From Flavobacterium sp. KMS (GTDB lineage Bacteria > Bacteroidota > Bacteroidia > Flavobacteriales > Flavobacteriaceae): a stretch of 64,000 nt of DNA. The stretch covers positions 1-64,000 of the forward strand of contig NZ_JSYP01000003.1 of assembly GCF_000813005.1 (NCBI RefSeq), written 5' to 3'. The notes beneath the pieces are model-generated. The model was given only the letters and a program-made list of their open reading frames with translations, was not told the origin of the DNA and made no database searches. Made by a program: the position numbers and the translations under genes. Shown here one piece after another: positions 37,154 through 45,165 of the stretch; positions within the stretch are counted from its first letter, which is position 1, and each line of letters begins with the position of its first letter.

Positions 37154-37161
37154 TAAGTTTG
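37154..37161 (+). promoter_or_regulatory. -7 promoter box of the methyltransferase operon
   Basis: TAAGTTTG matches TAnnTTTG, 19 bases before the ATG at 37181. A TTTG at 37126-37129 is 24 bp upstream, slightly longer than the usual -33 spacing. Confidence 0.5.
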
Positions 37162-37180
37162 TTATTAGAAAAATTTAATT

Positions 37181-40100
37181 ATGAATTTAAAATTAGTATT
37201 AGAAAAATTAGACCTACTTGAAAAGGATGGGTTGTTTTATCTTTCTGATATTGAAAGAGATAGGTTTGATATTTTTACAAATAGAGTTAAAGAATCTTTG
37301 CTTAAAATAAAGCCAGATGCTTTTTTTTGTATCAATAATGAGCCTTTAATTTTGTTTTTTGAAAATCCAGAAAATTTTGAAATATTAGAAAAACAAATTT
37401 GGAATTTTAATCAATCCCCAGCCATTATTATTAAACAAAATAATCAGTGGGTTGTAAAAAATGGATTTAGATTACTTGAAGGAAATACAGAATTAGAAAC
37501 TTTAGCCGATTCGAATAATATTTCAGATTTTGAGTATTTTAAAATTATTACGGGAGAGACTTGGGAAAAGTATAAGCTTAAATTTGAAAATAAAAATAGA
37601 GTAGATTATTTTTTGCTAAAGAATATTGAAGATGCAAGAAATATACTTACTTCACCAATTAAAGGAAAATTGCATTCTAAAATTGCAAATTCGTTAATAG
37701 GTAGGGTTATTTTTACCAGATATTTGATAGATAGAAAAGTAGAGCTTAAAAAATATAAAATTTTACAGAAAGAGGATTTTTATAATCTTCTTTCAGAAAA
37801 AGAAAAAGCATATAGTTTTTTCAAGCAAGTCAGGAATGATTTTAACGGGAATCTATTTCCCTTACAATATGAGATTGATAATGTAACTATTCAAGAAGAT
37901 GATTTTGTAACTCATTATCATTTAGAATTAATTATTAGTTTGCTTAAAGGTGATAATTTAAATAATGGTGTTACTCAAGTTTCATTATTCGATATATATG
38001 ACTTTTCAATTATTCCTATAGAATTTATTAGTAATGTTTATGAGAAATTTATTGGGGTTGAAAATCAAGCAAAGCAGGGAGCATATTACACCCCGCTTTT
38101 TTTGGTAGATTATATCCAACAACAAACAATAACAAAATATTTCCAAGAAAATTCTACTGAATACAATTGTAAAGTTTTAGATCCTGCTTGCGGTTCAGGA
38201 ATTTTTTTGGTGGAAAGTCTAAGACAAATTATTACTCAGTATCAAAAACTCAATCCTAATTTTCATACTGATGAATCCTATGATGGCTATAAAAATATTT
38301 TAAAAAAATTACTTCAAGACAATATATTTGGTATTGATAAAGATGAGAATGCTATAAGTGTAGCTATTTTTTCATTGTATATAACTCTATTAGATTACTT
38401 AACTCCAAGAAGTATCGTTGGTTTTAAATTCCCAGATTTAATCAATCTTAATTTTTTTGTAGATGATTTTTTTAATAAAAAAGGAGATTATAATAAATCT
38501 TTAAAAACGAAAAATTTTTCATTCATTCTAGGAAACCCACCATGGGCAACTAAACATGATAAAGAAAAACAATTATTTGAAAAATATATTGAAAACAGAA
38601 AAATTGAAGAGCAAAGTGATTTAGAAATTGAAAACAGAGAAATTGCTGAAGCATTTCTTGTTAGGGTTTCAGATTTTGATTTTGAACAATGTGCTTTCAT
38701 AATTACTAGTAAAATCTTATATAAAATAAGTAGGAAGAAAGAAAAAAAAGGAGTTTTTAGGAAATACTTTTTAAGTAAATTTAAAATCAGTCAAGTATTT
38801 GAATTGTCTTCTGTTAGGCATCAAGTATTTGATAAATCAAATGATAAAGCTGTTGCTCCTGCAACTATTATTTTTTATAGTAAATCAAATAATATTGAAG
38901 AAAACAGAAAAAATATTATAACACATATTTCTTTAAAGCCGAATCTATTTTTTGAGACTTTTAAATTAATGGTTATTGAAAAATATGATTACAAAGAGTT
39001 GTTACAAAGTTATTTTATAGATGAAGATTGGATTTGGAAAGTGCTTGTATATGGTAATGTTTTAGATTATCATTTTATAAAAAGATTAAAAACAAACAAA
39101 TCTATTTATGATTACATTTCAGACCCATCTCAATTTATTTTTGGTAAAGGAATTGGTATTGGTGGTGGAGATGAAAATCCAATTGAGGAACATAAAAAAA
39201 TCAAATATTCTATAAATTCAAAAACTAAGGGATTAAAGCCTTTTAGTATAAGCTATTCAGATAATTTTCTTTCTGATTATGATTTTGTTCATAGACAGAG
39301 AAGGCTTGAATTGTTTAAGAATCCAGTTTTACTGGTTGGTAAAGGAATAAGTAATTCATTTATGGCAAAATCCGCCATATCTTATGATGATGTAATATAT
39401 ACAGATGCTATAACAGGAATTAAACCATTAAACGACAAAGGTTTCTCCATCATAAACATACTTTTAGCCTTGTTTAATTCAGAGCTTTTTAGTTATTTTT
39501 TAGTTTTGACAAACTCTTCTATAGGAATCGAAAGAGAACAATCACACGATAAAGATGACAAATTTTCAGTTCCTTTAATTGAATCAGACAATATCGAATT
39601 AAACGAAAAAATCAATCTTATTTCCAAACTGATTATTGAAGAGAATGAAATAATATTTGAAACTTTTAAAAAGCAAGAAATAAAACAACAAATAGCAGTT
39701 TTAAAAGATGAAATTAATAATGCGATTTATAAATTATATGAGTTATCTCCAACTGAAAAAAACTTAGTTAATTATAATAATAATGTAACTATTCCATTAC
39801 TTAAAGGTTTAGATATTAAAAGAAAGGAAGTATCTAATAAAGTAAATTATAAAGCAAGTATACTTGAAGATTATGCAAAAGTGTTTATTGACCATTTTGG
39901 AAATAGATTTAACTCTGATAATAAATATTTTGAAGTAGAGATATTGTATTCTAATCATACAATTTTGATGAAATTTAAAATAATTTCAGAACCTTCAAAA
40001 GAAAAAAAGAATATCCTTTGGAAAAAAGAAAGCGACAAAGAGTTATTAAAATCTATTTCAAAATTAAGTTTTGAAAATTTAAGTTATAATCTCTTTATGC

Positions 40101-40234
40101 AAAAAGATGTAAAAGGGTTTGAAGATGATTTCTTTTATATTGCAAAACCAAATCAATTCAAGTCTTGGCATCCTGCTTTGGCTTACTTAGATTTATCTGA
40201 ATTTATCGATGCATTACATAACTCAAAAGTATAA
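37181..40234 (+). CDS. large N6-adenine DNA methyltransferase-like protein
   Basis: A 1017-residue protein with a gamma-type amino-methyltransferase core in the middle: motif X GAYYTPLFLVDYI near residue 300, the AdoMet motif I VLDPACGSGIFLVESL near 332, and the catalytic motif IV ILGNPPWATK near 449 (NPPW, as in N6-adenine enzymes). About 290 residues precede the core with no clear nuclease motif. About 500 residues follow, probably specificity (target recognition) plus helical parts. The overall shape is like Eco57I/type IIG or PglX-type enzymes. The nuclease may be the separate product of the next gene, which starts 3 bp after this stop codon. Confidence 0.85.
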   Translation: MNLKLVLEKLDLLEKDGLFYLSDIERDRFDIFTNRVKESLLKIKPDAFFCINNEPLILFFENPENFEILEKQIWNFNQSPAIIIKQNNQWVVKNGFRLLEGNTELETLADSNNISDFEYFKIITGETWEKYKLKFENKNRVDYFLLKNIEDARNILTSPIKGKLHSKIANSLIGRVIFTRYLIDRKVELKKYKILQKEDFYNLLSEKEKAYSFFKQVRNDFNGNLFPLQYEIDNVTIQEDDFVTHYHLELIISLLKGDNLNNGVTQVSLFDIYDFSIIPIEFISNVYEKFIGVENQAKQGAYYTPLFLVDYIQQQTITKYFQENSTEYNCKVLDPACGSGIFLVESLRQIITQYQKLNPNFHTDESYDGYKNILKKLLQDNIFGIDKDENAISVAIFSLYITLLDYLTPRSIVGFKFPDLINLNFFVDDFFNKKGDYNKSLKTKNFSFILGNPPWATKHDKEKQLFEKYIENRKIEEQSDLEIENREIAEAFLVRVSDFDFEQCAFIITSKILYKISRKKEKKGVFRKYFLSKFKISQVFELSSVRHQVFDKSNDKAVAPATIIFYSKSNNIEENRKNIITHISLKPNLFFETFKLMVIEKYDYKELLQSYFIDEDWIWKVLVYGNVLDYHFIKRLKTNKSIYDYISDPSQFIFGKGIGIGGGDENPIEEHKKIKYSINSKTKGLKPFSISYSDNFLSDYDFVHRQRRLELFKNPVLLVGKGISNSFMAKSAISYDDVIYTDAITGIKPLNDKGFSIINILLALFNSELFSYFLVLTNSSIGIEREQSHDKDDKFSVPLIESDNIELNEKINLISKLIIEENEIIFETFKKQEIKQQIAVLKDEINNAIYKLYELSPTEKNLVNYNNNVTIPLLKGLDIKRKEVSNKVNYKASILEDYAKVFIDHFGNRFNSDNKYFEVEILYSNHTILMKFKIISEPSKEKKNILWKKESDKELLKSISKLSFENLSYNLFMQKDVKGFEDDFFYIAKPNQFKSWHPALAYLDLSEFIDALHNSKV

Positions 40235-40237
40235 AAG

Positions 40238-40858
40238 ATGAGTAAAATTAATGCATCAAAATTTTTATTTTCATTTGATTACAAGGAAAGAGATTTGAAA
40301 TTTATTTTAAATTCGGTGTATAAATGTTATTTGAAAATAATGATATCGAATATTTTAGTCAATAATAATGAAAATGATATTAGAGATATATTTATTTCTG
40401 ATGAATATCTAGATAATTACGCATTAAAAAAAGAACTCGACATTGTTGAATTTAAATTTGATAAAGAAATTCAAACAGAAACGGGTAGGGTTGATATTAG
40501 AGTGCTTAATATGGTAAAAACAATGAAGGGAGATTTCAATCCTTATTATTTTATTGAGTGCAAGAGAATTAAAGGAGATAAAACCTATAACGATTATTAT
40601 ATTGATAATGGTATAAGTAGATTTATTGACGAAAAATACCATACTTATCAAGAAGCGAATGCTATGATGGGTTTTGTAGTAAAACAAATTGATGTTAAAA
40701 CAAATTCAAGCTACTTTAGTGATTTGTCATATCACAATTTTATTGATGATTATGAGTATACCTATGTGTCAAGTCATCTGACAAAATCAAATAAAAAAAT
40801 AACATTATATCATCTAATGTTAGACTTTTCAAGCAAAATAAACGGTTCTAAAAATTGA
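40238..40858 (+). CDS. PD-(D/E)XK nuclease-like protein coupled to the methyltransferase
   Basis: A 206-residue protein with a compact nuclease-type signature: ETGRVDIRVL (Asp86) and, 21 residues later, YYFIECKRIKGD (Glu107, Lys109), i.e. D...ExK, preceded by acidic residues near 77-81. No family is recognised beyond this fold. The start lies 3 bp after the methyltransferase stop, so the two are translated together. The natural reading is a restriction partner for the methylase. It could instead be a DNA-binding or regulatory subunit with a nuclease-like fold. Confidence 0.72.
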   Translation: MSKINASKFLFSFDYKERDLKFILNSVYKCYLKIMISNILVNNNENDIRDIFISDEYLDNYALKKELDIVEFKFDKEIQTETGRVDIRVLNMVKTMKGDFNPYYFIECKRIKGDKTYNDYYIDNGISRFIDEKYHTYQEANAMMGFVVKQIDVKTNSSYFSDLSYHNFIDDYEYTYVSSHLTKSNKKITLYHLMLDFSSKINGSKN

Positions 40859-40910
40859 AGTTAAAGTAGCTTTTTCAAAAAAAAGTTTTATTTTCACTAA
40901 AAATAATTTT

Positions 40911-41144
40911 ATGGCAAGAAGATTCAGAAAAGTAGGAATAACTACAAAAGGTTATTGGGATAGAATAAATTCCGAAGGATTTGGCGATCAATTTCCTGAT
41001 TCTAAATTTAAAATCAAAAAGAGAAGTATGTTTCCAGAATTGTCTCAAGGAGATGTGTGGGTGGAAGAGAGTCTGTTTGAAGATTTCTTAAAAATTAAGA
41101 AGGAAATGACAGAAGTTAACGGTGGCAGATGGATAATTTGGTAA
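40911..41144 (+). CDS. small protein at the end of the methyltransferase operon
   Basis: A 77-residue basic protein (MARRFRKVGITTKGYWDRIN), rich in Lys, Arg and aromatic residues and ending GGRWIIW. It lies 52 bp after the nuclease-like gene and before a terminator at 41168, so it belongs to the same transcript. I recognise no family. Size and charge would suit a nucleic-acid-binding or modulatory subunit, which is inference only. Confidence 0.6.
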   Translation: MARRFRKVGITTKGYWDRINSEGFGDQFPDSKFKIKKRSMFPELSQGDVWVEESLFEDFLKIKKEMTEVNGGRWIIW

Positions 41145-41167
41145 TATATCTATTAATTCATACAAAA

Positions 41168-41199
41168 AAAGAGTGCTATTTTTAAGCACTCTTTCTTTG
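41168..41199 (+). terminator. terminator of the methyltransferase operon
   Basis: AAAGAGTGCT (41168-41177) pairs with AGCACTCTTT (41185-41194), followed by CTTTG. It marks the end of the three-gene operon and also faces the convergent serine recombinase gene. Confidence 0.8.
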
Positions 41200-41322
41200 T
41201 ATGAATTTTTCAATCTAATTTAATCTATTAAAAAAAAACGAATTCAAAGTTTCCAAGATATCCCAAGTTCGTATGCTTGAAGCTACAATCAGTTGCTATA
41301 TTTTGTTTGAAAGTTCTTTTTT

Positions 41323-41946
41323 TTATTCAGATATTAGTTTTTTAATTTTTTGAATAGTTCCGCTACTTTTATCGGTTAGTTTCATTGTCTTTCTGACTGA
41401 ATATCCCTGTTTTAATAGTTTTGCAACATCTTTATGTTCGGTTAGTAATGTTTCATTGTCTTTTTTGAAACCAATCTTTCTTCCAACTACACCGCCATTT
41501 TTTCTATAACTTTCATACCCTGATTTTATTCTTTGGCGAATTTGAGTTTTTTCCATTTCACTAATTGAAGTTAAGATTTGAATTAAAAATTGAGACATTG
41601 GATTAATTTCGCATTTATCGTTCAAGGTTTCAATGTTGTGGTTTTTAATGTAAAGAGAAATGCAATTTTCATTCAGCAACTGAATTGTTTTAAGAACCTC
41701 AATTGTATTTCTTCCTATACGAGATAATTCCCAGCATAGAACTTTATCAATTTTGTTTGATTTGACAAAGTTTATCATTTCCATTAATTGTGGTCTTTCT
41801 TCATTTATCTTTCCGCCGGAAATTTTTTCTTCAAAAATATTCACGACCTCGTAATGATTCTTTTTTGAGAACTCAATTAATTCTTCTGTCTGTCTTTTGA
41901 AATCCTGACTATTTGTTGAAACTCTTGAATATATAACCACTTTCAT
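41323..41946 (-). CDS. serine recombinase (resolvase/invertase family)
   Basis: A 207-residue small serine recombinase. The catalytic domain starts KVVIYSRVSTNSQDFKRQ, with the nucleophile Ser in YSRVST and the helper Arg beside it. Other conserved parts are LCWELSRIGRNT near residue 72 and the E-helix TSISEMEKTQIRQRIKSGYE near 130. The C-terminal 45 residues form a helix-turn-helix (VAKLLKQGYSVRKTMKLTD). Its start codon directly abuts an inverted repeat (41947) suited to autoregulation or a resolution site. It could resolve, invert or simply be a passenger of the element. Confidence 0.9.
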   Translation of the reverse strand: MKVVIYSRVSTNSQDFKRQTEELIEFSKKNHYEVVNIFEEKISGGKINEERPQLMEMINFVKSNKIDKVLCWELSRIGRNTIEVLKTIQLLNENCISLYIKNHNIETLNDKCEINPMSQFLIQILTSISEMEKTQIRQRIKSGYESYRKNGGVVGRKIGFKKDNETLLTEHKDVAKLLKQGYSVRKTMKLTDKSSGTIQKIKKLISE

Positions 41947-42052
41947 AGTGTATCATTTTAATATTTTATATTTCAAAGATACGGAAAGACCACTGTATCA
42001 CCTAGCTTTTATTAATTAAAATGATACACTTTCTAGTTTGATACATTTTCTA
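41947..42052. promoter_or_regulatory. inverted TGTATCA-type repeats upstream of the serine recombinase (possible res site/operator)
   Basis: AGTGTATCATTTTAAT (41947-41962) is exactly inverted at 42015-42030. Between and beyond them lie further related motifs: ACTGTATCAC (41992-42001) and TTTGATACA (42036-42044), the latter flanked by CTAG on both sides. Multiple copies of one motif next to a resolvase gene are usual for res sites. The gap 42060-42430 holds no confident gene. Confidence 0.6.
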
Positions 42053-42203
42053 GTAAAGGAGTAGGGGATTATTTGATTTTTTTATGGTGGTTGTTTTTAA
42101 TACAACACGAGGATTCAATTTGTCTTTGACTTTCAATTAAAAATAAACTGAGGATTGGTTATAGTTTAATTTTGATACGGCTAAAATTGAACGTGTTTGA
42201 GAT

Positions 42204-42338
42204 TTAATCTTCCGAAAGTTTTTTCAATTCTTTTAAAGCTTAATTAATGTAAACAAACTCATGCTGAGGAAACAGATGAGAGTAATCAGTATCCAAATAC
42301 ATTTTAAAATTGATATAATAAAAATAGAAGACATTCAT
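42204..42338 (-). pseudogene. possible remnant of a short gene
   Basis: On the minus strand an ATG at 42338 opens MNVFYFYYINFKMYLDTDYS and continues to FVYIN, then a TAA, and the same frame goes on as ALKELKKLSED before a second stop at 42204. The sequence after the first stop looks protein-like, so this may be a 44-codon gene with a point nonsense mutation. Support is weak and it may be chance. Confidence 0.2.
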
Positions 42339-42430
42339 TTTTAGTTTATAATGACAATCGAGGAATTCAATAAAATTAAGAATTTAGTTTAAAATTTTTC
42401 ATCGCCACCGATTAAACTAATCCAGCATTC

Positions 42431-43225
42431 TTAGGTGTTGGCATTTCTATGTTCAGTTAAATATTCTTTGTTAGGCCAATGTTTTTCATTTTTCGGAAGT
42501 TTTATTTTTTGATTGTGAAATGCAGAAGATAGAAGATTGTCATAATTACTAGTAGCTTTATGTTTCATATTACTTTTGAAAATTATTGAATAATCATTGT
42601 TAATTTTAAGTAAACCATTATCGAATAAGCAATGATGATTTGCGCACAATAATATCCCATTTCTAACATCTAAACGTTGACTTTCCGAAGCTTTTGACCA
42701 AGGAATTATATGGGCAGCTTGCAAAGCAAAACTAAAACTAAAATCACAAAAAGCACATCGAGAATTGTAAGCTTTTAATAATGCTTTTCTAAAAATTATT
42801 TGAGCTGTTCCTCTGACTTTAATTTTGCCATACGTCTCTTTAGATTTTTCAGGCTCATTTAATAATTGATTTACAATTTCCTCTTCTGTGGTTCCTGTAA
42901 AGGCATAGCTAAAAGGATTATCTAAATTATTCCAATTGTAATTATAAACTTTTTCAAAACCTTCTTCAATATTATCAACATCCCAAGCCTTGAATCCTGT
43001 ACCTGGAATTCCATTTTTGTCTCCAACCAAAATAGTTATTGGTGGCAACTGATTATTTAAGCAATAATCTTGAATTTTATCAAGAACGAATCTAACTGCA
43101 CGATGATGAACTCCAATATCTTTTCCAAAATTTTTATATGTTATAAAAGTTTTTTCTACTGAAACTCTTATGAGAATTTGCCAACCTAATGCAGATCTTT
43201 CAAATTGATTAATTTCTTTATTCAT
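42431..43225 (-). CDS. HNH endonuclease domain protein
   Basis: A 264-residue protein. The C-terminal half has a full HNH nuclease with a zinc-binding pair: CAFCDFSFSFALQAAHIIPW and NGILLCANHHCLFDNGLL (Cys-x2-Cys, the His of AAHIIPW, Asn, and the NHH motif). The N-terminal 100 residues (WQILIRVSVEKTFITYKNFG) look like a separate DNA-binding or helical domain. The ATG at 43225 is preferred to a TTG at 43243. It is 50 bp downstream of the small gene ending the pentapeptide/nucleotidyltransferase operon, same strand, and could be its effector or an independent restriction nuclease. Confidence 0.85.
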   Translation of the reverse strand: MNKEINQFERSALGWQILIRVSVEKTFITYKNFGKDIGVHHRAVRFVLDKIQDYCLNNQLPPITILVGDKNGIPGTGFKAWDVDNIEEGFEKVYNYNWNNLDNPFSYAFTGTTEEEIVNQLLNEPEKSKETYGKIKVRGTAQIIFRKALLKAYNSRCAFCDFSFSFALQAAHIIPWSKASESQRLDVRNGILLCANHHCLFDNGLLKINNDYSIIFKSNMKHKATSNYDNLLSSAFHNQKIKLPKNEKHWPNKEYLTEHRNANT

Positions 43226-43275
43226 AAAGTGTTTTTTTACCAATTTATTACTGATTTGCCTAACGTTGGTAGCTG

Positions 43276-43575
43276 TTATAGCCAGTTTGTTATATTATTT
43301 TTTAAATGATTTATTAATTCACTAACATTTTTACTTAACAACTTGTATTCTCCTGTAATTTGCTCTTGGCTTTTATTTGCAAGAAAGAACAATTTTGAAG
43401 CGATTAAGTTGATAATTTTTGAAATTTCTGAATCATCTGAAATTGAATTTTCTTTCTTCCACCTTTCGATCGATTTTAGTGACAAACCAACTAAAGGAAA
43501 AGAAAGTTTTTTTTCTTGATTAATGATGTTAATGACTTCTCTTTGGGCTGTTATTCTATTTAAAAATTCATTCAT
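43276..43575 (-). CDS. small helical protein coupled to the nucleotidyltransferase
   Basis: A 99-residue, largely helical protein (LSLKSIERWKKENSIS ... IINLIASKLFFLANKSQEQI). Its start overlaps the end of the nucleotidyltransferase gene by 8 bp, which signals translational coupling. I recognise no family. Position and size would fit an antitoxin-like or regulatory partner, but no motif proves this. Confidence 0.6.
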   Translation of the reverse strand: MNEFLNRITAQREVINIINQEKKLSFPLVGLSLKSIERWKKENSISDDSEISKIINLIASKLFFLANKSQEQITGEYKLLSKNVSELINHLKNNITNWL

Positions 43576-44197
43576 TAGTTTTTTTTAGTAAATCGTTAAA
43601 CCAGTTTTCAATTTGAGGAAGTTCTTGCATTATTTTATTTAATGTTACATCTGAAGTCACTTTTCCCACTCCTCTTGTAGCTAATATTCTAGCTTTTTTT
43701 AAACTCTCATAGACTTCATTGTCAGTATTAAGTGAATATCTTCCAATTTTGATAGCTGAATCTCTTGAAAAAATATATTTATTCAAGTACCCAAGTGCAA
43801 AACATGAGGCAAAATTTCTTATAGCTAAAAAAATCATTGACAAATCAAAATCGATTGAATGTTTATTTGTAATAATTGATTCTTTGGAATCTTTATATAA
43901 TTGATAAAACTTTAGCAAATCATTCTTAGAATTTACATATTTATTTGGTTTGGGAAGTGTTTGAATGAATGGCGTTTTATCAGGAGAAAAAATGCATTTT
44001 GATTCAAGAAAAAGATGCCAAGCGAATGGATTTCCTTCGTCCCATAATTCTATCAATCTTTTATATGTATAAATAGAAAAGTCATCTTTATTGATATTTG
44101 ATATTTCTTCACCGATATCTTTAAGAATCAATAAATCAACGTCTGAGAAATTATCAATTTCACCTCTTGTTATAGAACCAAAAGCATAAATTTCCAT
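43568..44197 (-). CDS. nucleotidyltransferase (MNT-like) domain protein
   Basis: A 209-residue protein whose N-terminus is a minimal nucleotidyltransferase: IYAFGSITRGEIDNFSDVDLLIL contains the GS...R...SDxDL metal site (Asp18, Asp20). The following 130 residues are helical and include AIRNFASCFALGYLNKYIF, reminiscent of an RNase-type HEPN helix but without the usual histidine. The fold transfers nucleotides to proteins, RNA or small molecules, as in MNT antitoxins that modify HEPN toxins. The start codon overlaps the pentapeptide gene stop by one base (TAATG), and the next gene overlaps its end. Confidence 0.8.
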   Translation of the reverse strand: MEIYAFGSITRGEIDNFSDVDLLILKDIGEEISNINKDDFSIYTYKRLIELWDEGNPFAWHLFLESKCIFSPDKTPFIQTLPKPNKYVNSKNDLLKFYQLYKDSKESIITNKHSIDFDLSMIFLAIRNFASCFALGYLNKYIFSRDSAIKIGRYSLNTDNEVYESLKKARILATRGVGKVTSDVTLNKIMQELPQIENWFNDLLKKTNE

Positions 44198-45003
44198 TAT
44201 CTTCTATTAAATCGTTTTATAATAATTGATGTAAATAAGGCAAAACCGATGAATCTAAACATTGTGATTAATGTTAAATACCAATCTGAATATACATCTG
44301 GTTTTTTTATTCCCATAAAGTATGACGGTATGCTTTTGAAAGAAGTCCAATAATCAATTAAAGAGTTCGGGTCTTTAAAATATATTGTATCAATTAATGA
44401 AGCAATTAACCATAAATAAAATCCTGTTCTACATAGTTTTAATGGACTTTCACCATTGCCCCAAACAAAATCTTGAATTTTAAAATAAAGCCATCTAAAG
44501 AACATTACTATTCTATTCCAACCTCTGTATTTTGTTCTGTAATAAGTTGATTTTGAATTCCACGCTTCATGTAAATGTTCTTTACTAGCTTCCAATTCAA
44601 TTTTAATTGCTTTATTTACAGACTCAGCATCACCAATACTTTGATAATTTATCCTTAACGTTCTTGCGAATTTTAATTTTAAATTATTATGACTAGGACA
44701 ATTATTGTCTAAAATTTCTGAACCAATATATGTCTTTTCAAAAATTGCATAATCAAAATTACTTCCGATAAAAGTACTCCCTTGAAAATTGCAATTATTA
44801 AATTTACATCCATTAAAATCACAAGAATTGAACTGAATATTTCTAAAATAGCAATTTTCAAAATAAGTATGACTAAAATTTACTTTTCTGAAAACTTGGT
44901 TTTTAGCTCCAGTTCTTACAAAATATTTATTATGATAATTTGAATTTTCGAGATCATTGTCAAATATTATGTCTTCTATTTTTTCTCTTCCACTTTTTAT
45001 CAT
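44197..45003 (-). CDS. pentapeptide-repeat membrane protein
   Basis: A 268-residue protein. Residues 38-95 are pentapeptide repeats with the A(N/D)LxF-type spacing (VNFSHTYFENCYFRNIQFNS, CDFNGCKFNNCNFQGSTFIG), which form a four-sided beta helix. A charged helical middle follows, then two membrane segments (about 188-207 and 243-262). It heads an operon with a nucleotidyltransferase and a small helical protein, all overlapping. The repeat domain would face the cytoplasm beside the membrane anchor. It could be a sensor or effector scaffold; function is not established. Confidence 0.82.
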   Translation of the reverse strand: MIKSGREKIEDIIFDNDLENSNYHNKYFVRTGAKNQVFRKVNFSHTYFENCYFRNIQFNSCDFNGCKFNNCNFQGSTFIGSNFDYAIFEKTYIGSEILDNNCPSHNNLKLKFARTLRINYQSIGDAESVNKAIKIELEASKEHLHEAWNSKSTYYRTKYRGWNRIVMFFRWLYFKIQDFVWGNGESPLKLCRTGFYLWLIASLIDTIYFKDPNSLIDYWTSFKSIPSYFMGIKKPDVYSDWYLTLITMFRFIGFALFTSIIIKRFNRR

Positions 45004-45041
45004 TGATTCTTATTTCTTTAAAATTGGCTATAACGTTCCCG

Positions 45042-45140
45042 TGTCTTGCGTATTTTGCAACTTAGTATGAGTAGTATTTTCGATTAAACGAAAATACATT
45101 AAAAAGTGTAATACCACTAAATTGCAAATTGCACAAGACA
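45042..45140. repeat. nested inverted repeat between cassettes
   Basis: The outer arms 45042-45065 and 45117-45140 (TGTCTTGCGTATTTTGCAAC... against a near-complement) match at 20 of 24 positions. Inside, GTATTTTCG (45074-45082) and CGAAAATAC (45089-45097) form a perfect hairpin with an ATTAAA loop. The structure resembles a cassette-boundary recombination site in shape, but canonical attC core motifs are absent. Confidence 0.65.
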
Positions 45141-45165
45141 TCTGTAAACTAGTGCTTACAATGTT

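Noticed and set aside
37181..41144. BREX or DISARM assignment for the methylase operon
   Set aside because: No PglZ phosphatase, BrxC/BrxL ATPase or DrmA/DrmB-type helicase genes are present; only the methylase resembles parts of these systems.
43568..44197. Classical HEPN-MNT toxin-antitoxin pair
   Set aside because: The nucleotidyltransferase is clear, but the helical part lacks the R-x4-6-H active site and the 99-residue partner shows no HEPN motif, so the name would be unjustified.
45042..45140. Canonical integron attC site
   Set aside because: The end motifs do not fit RYYYAAC and GTTRRRY at the right places, and no integron integrase is seen. Kept only as a cassette-boundary-like repeat.
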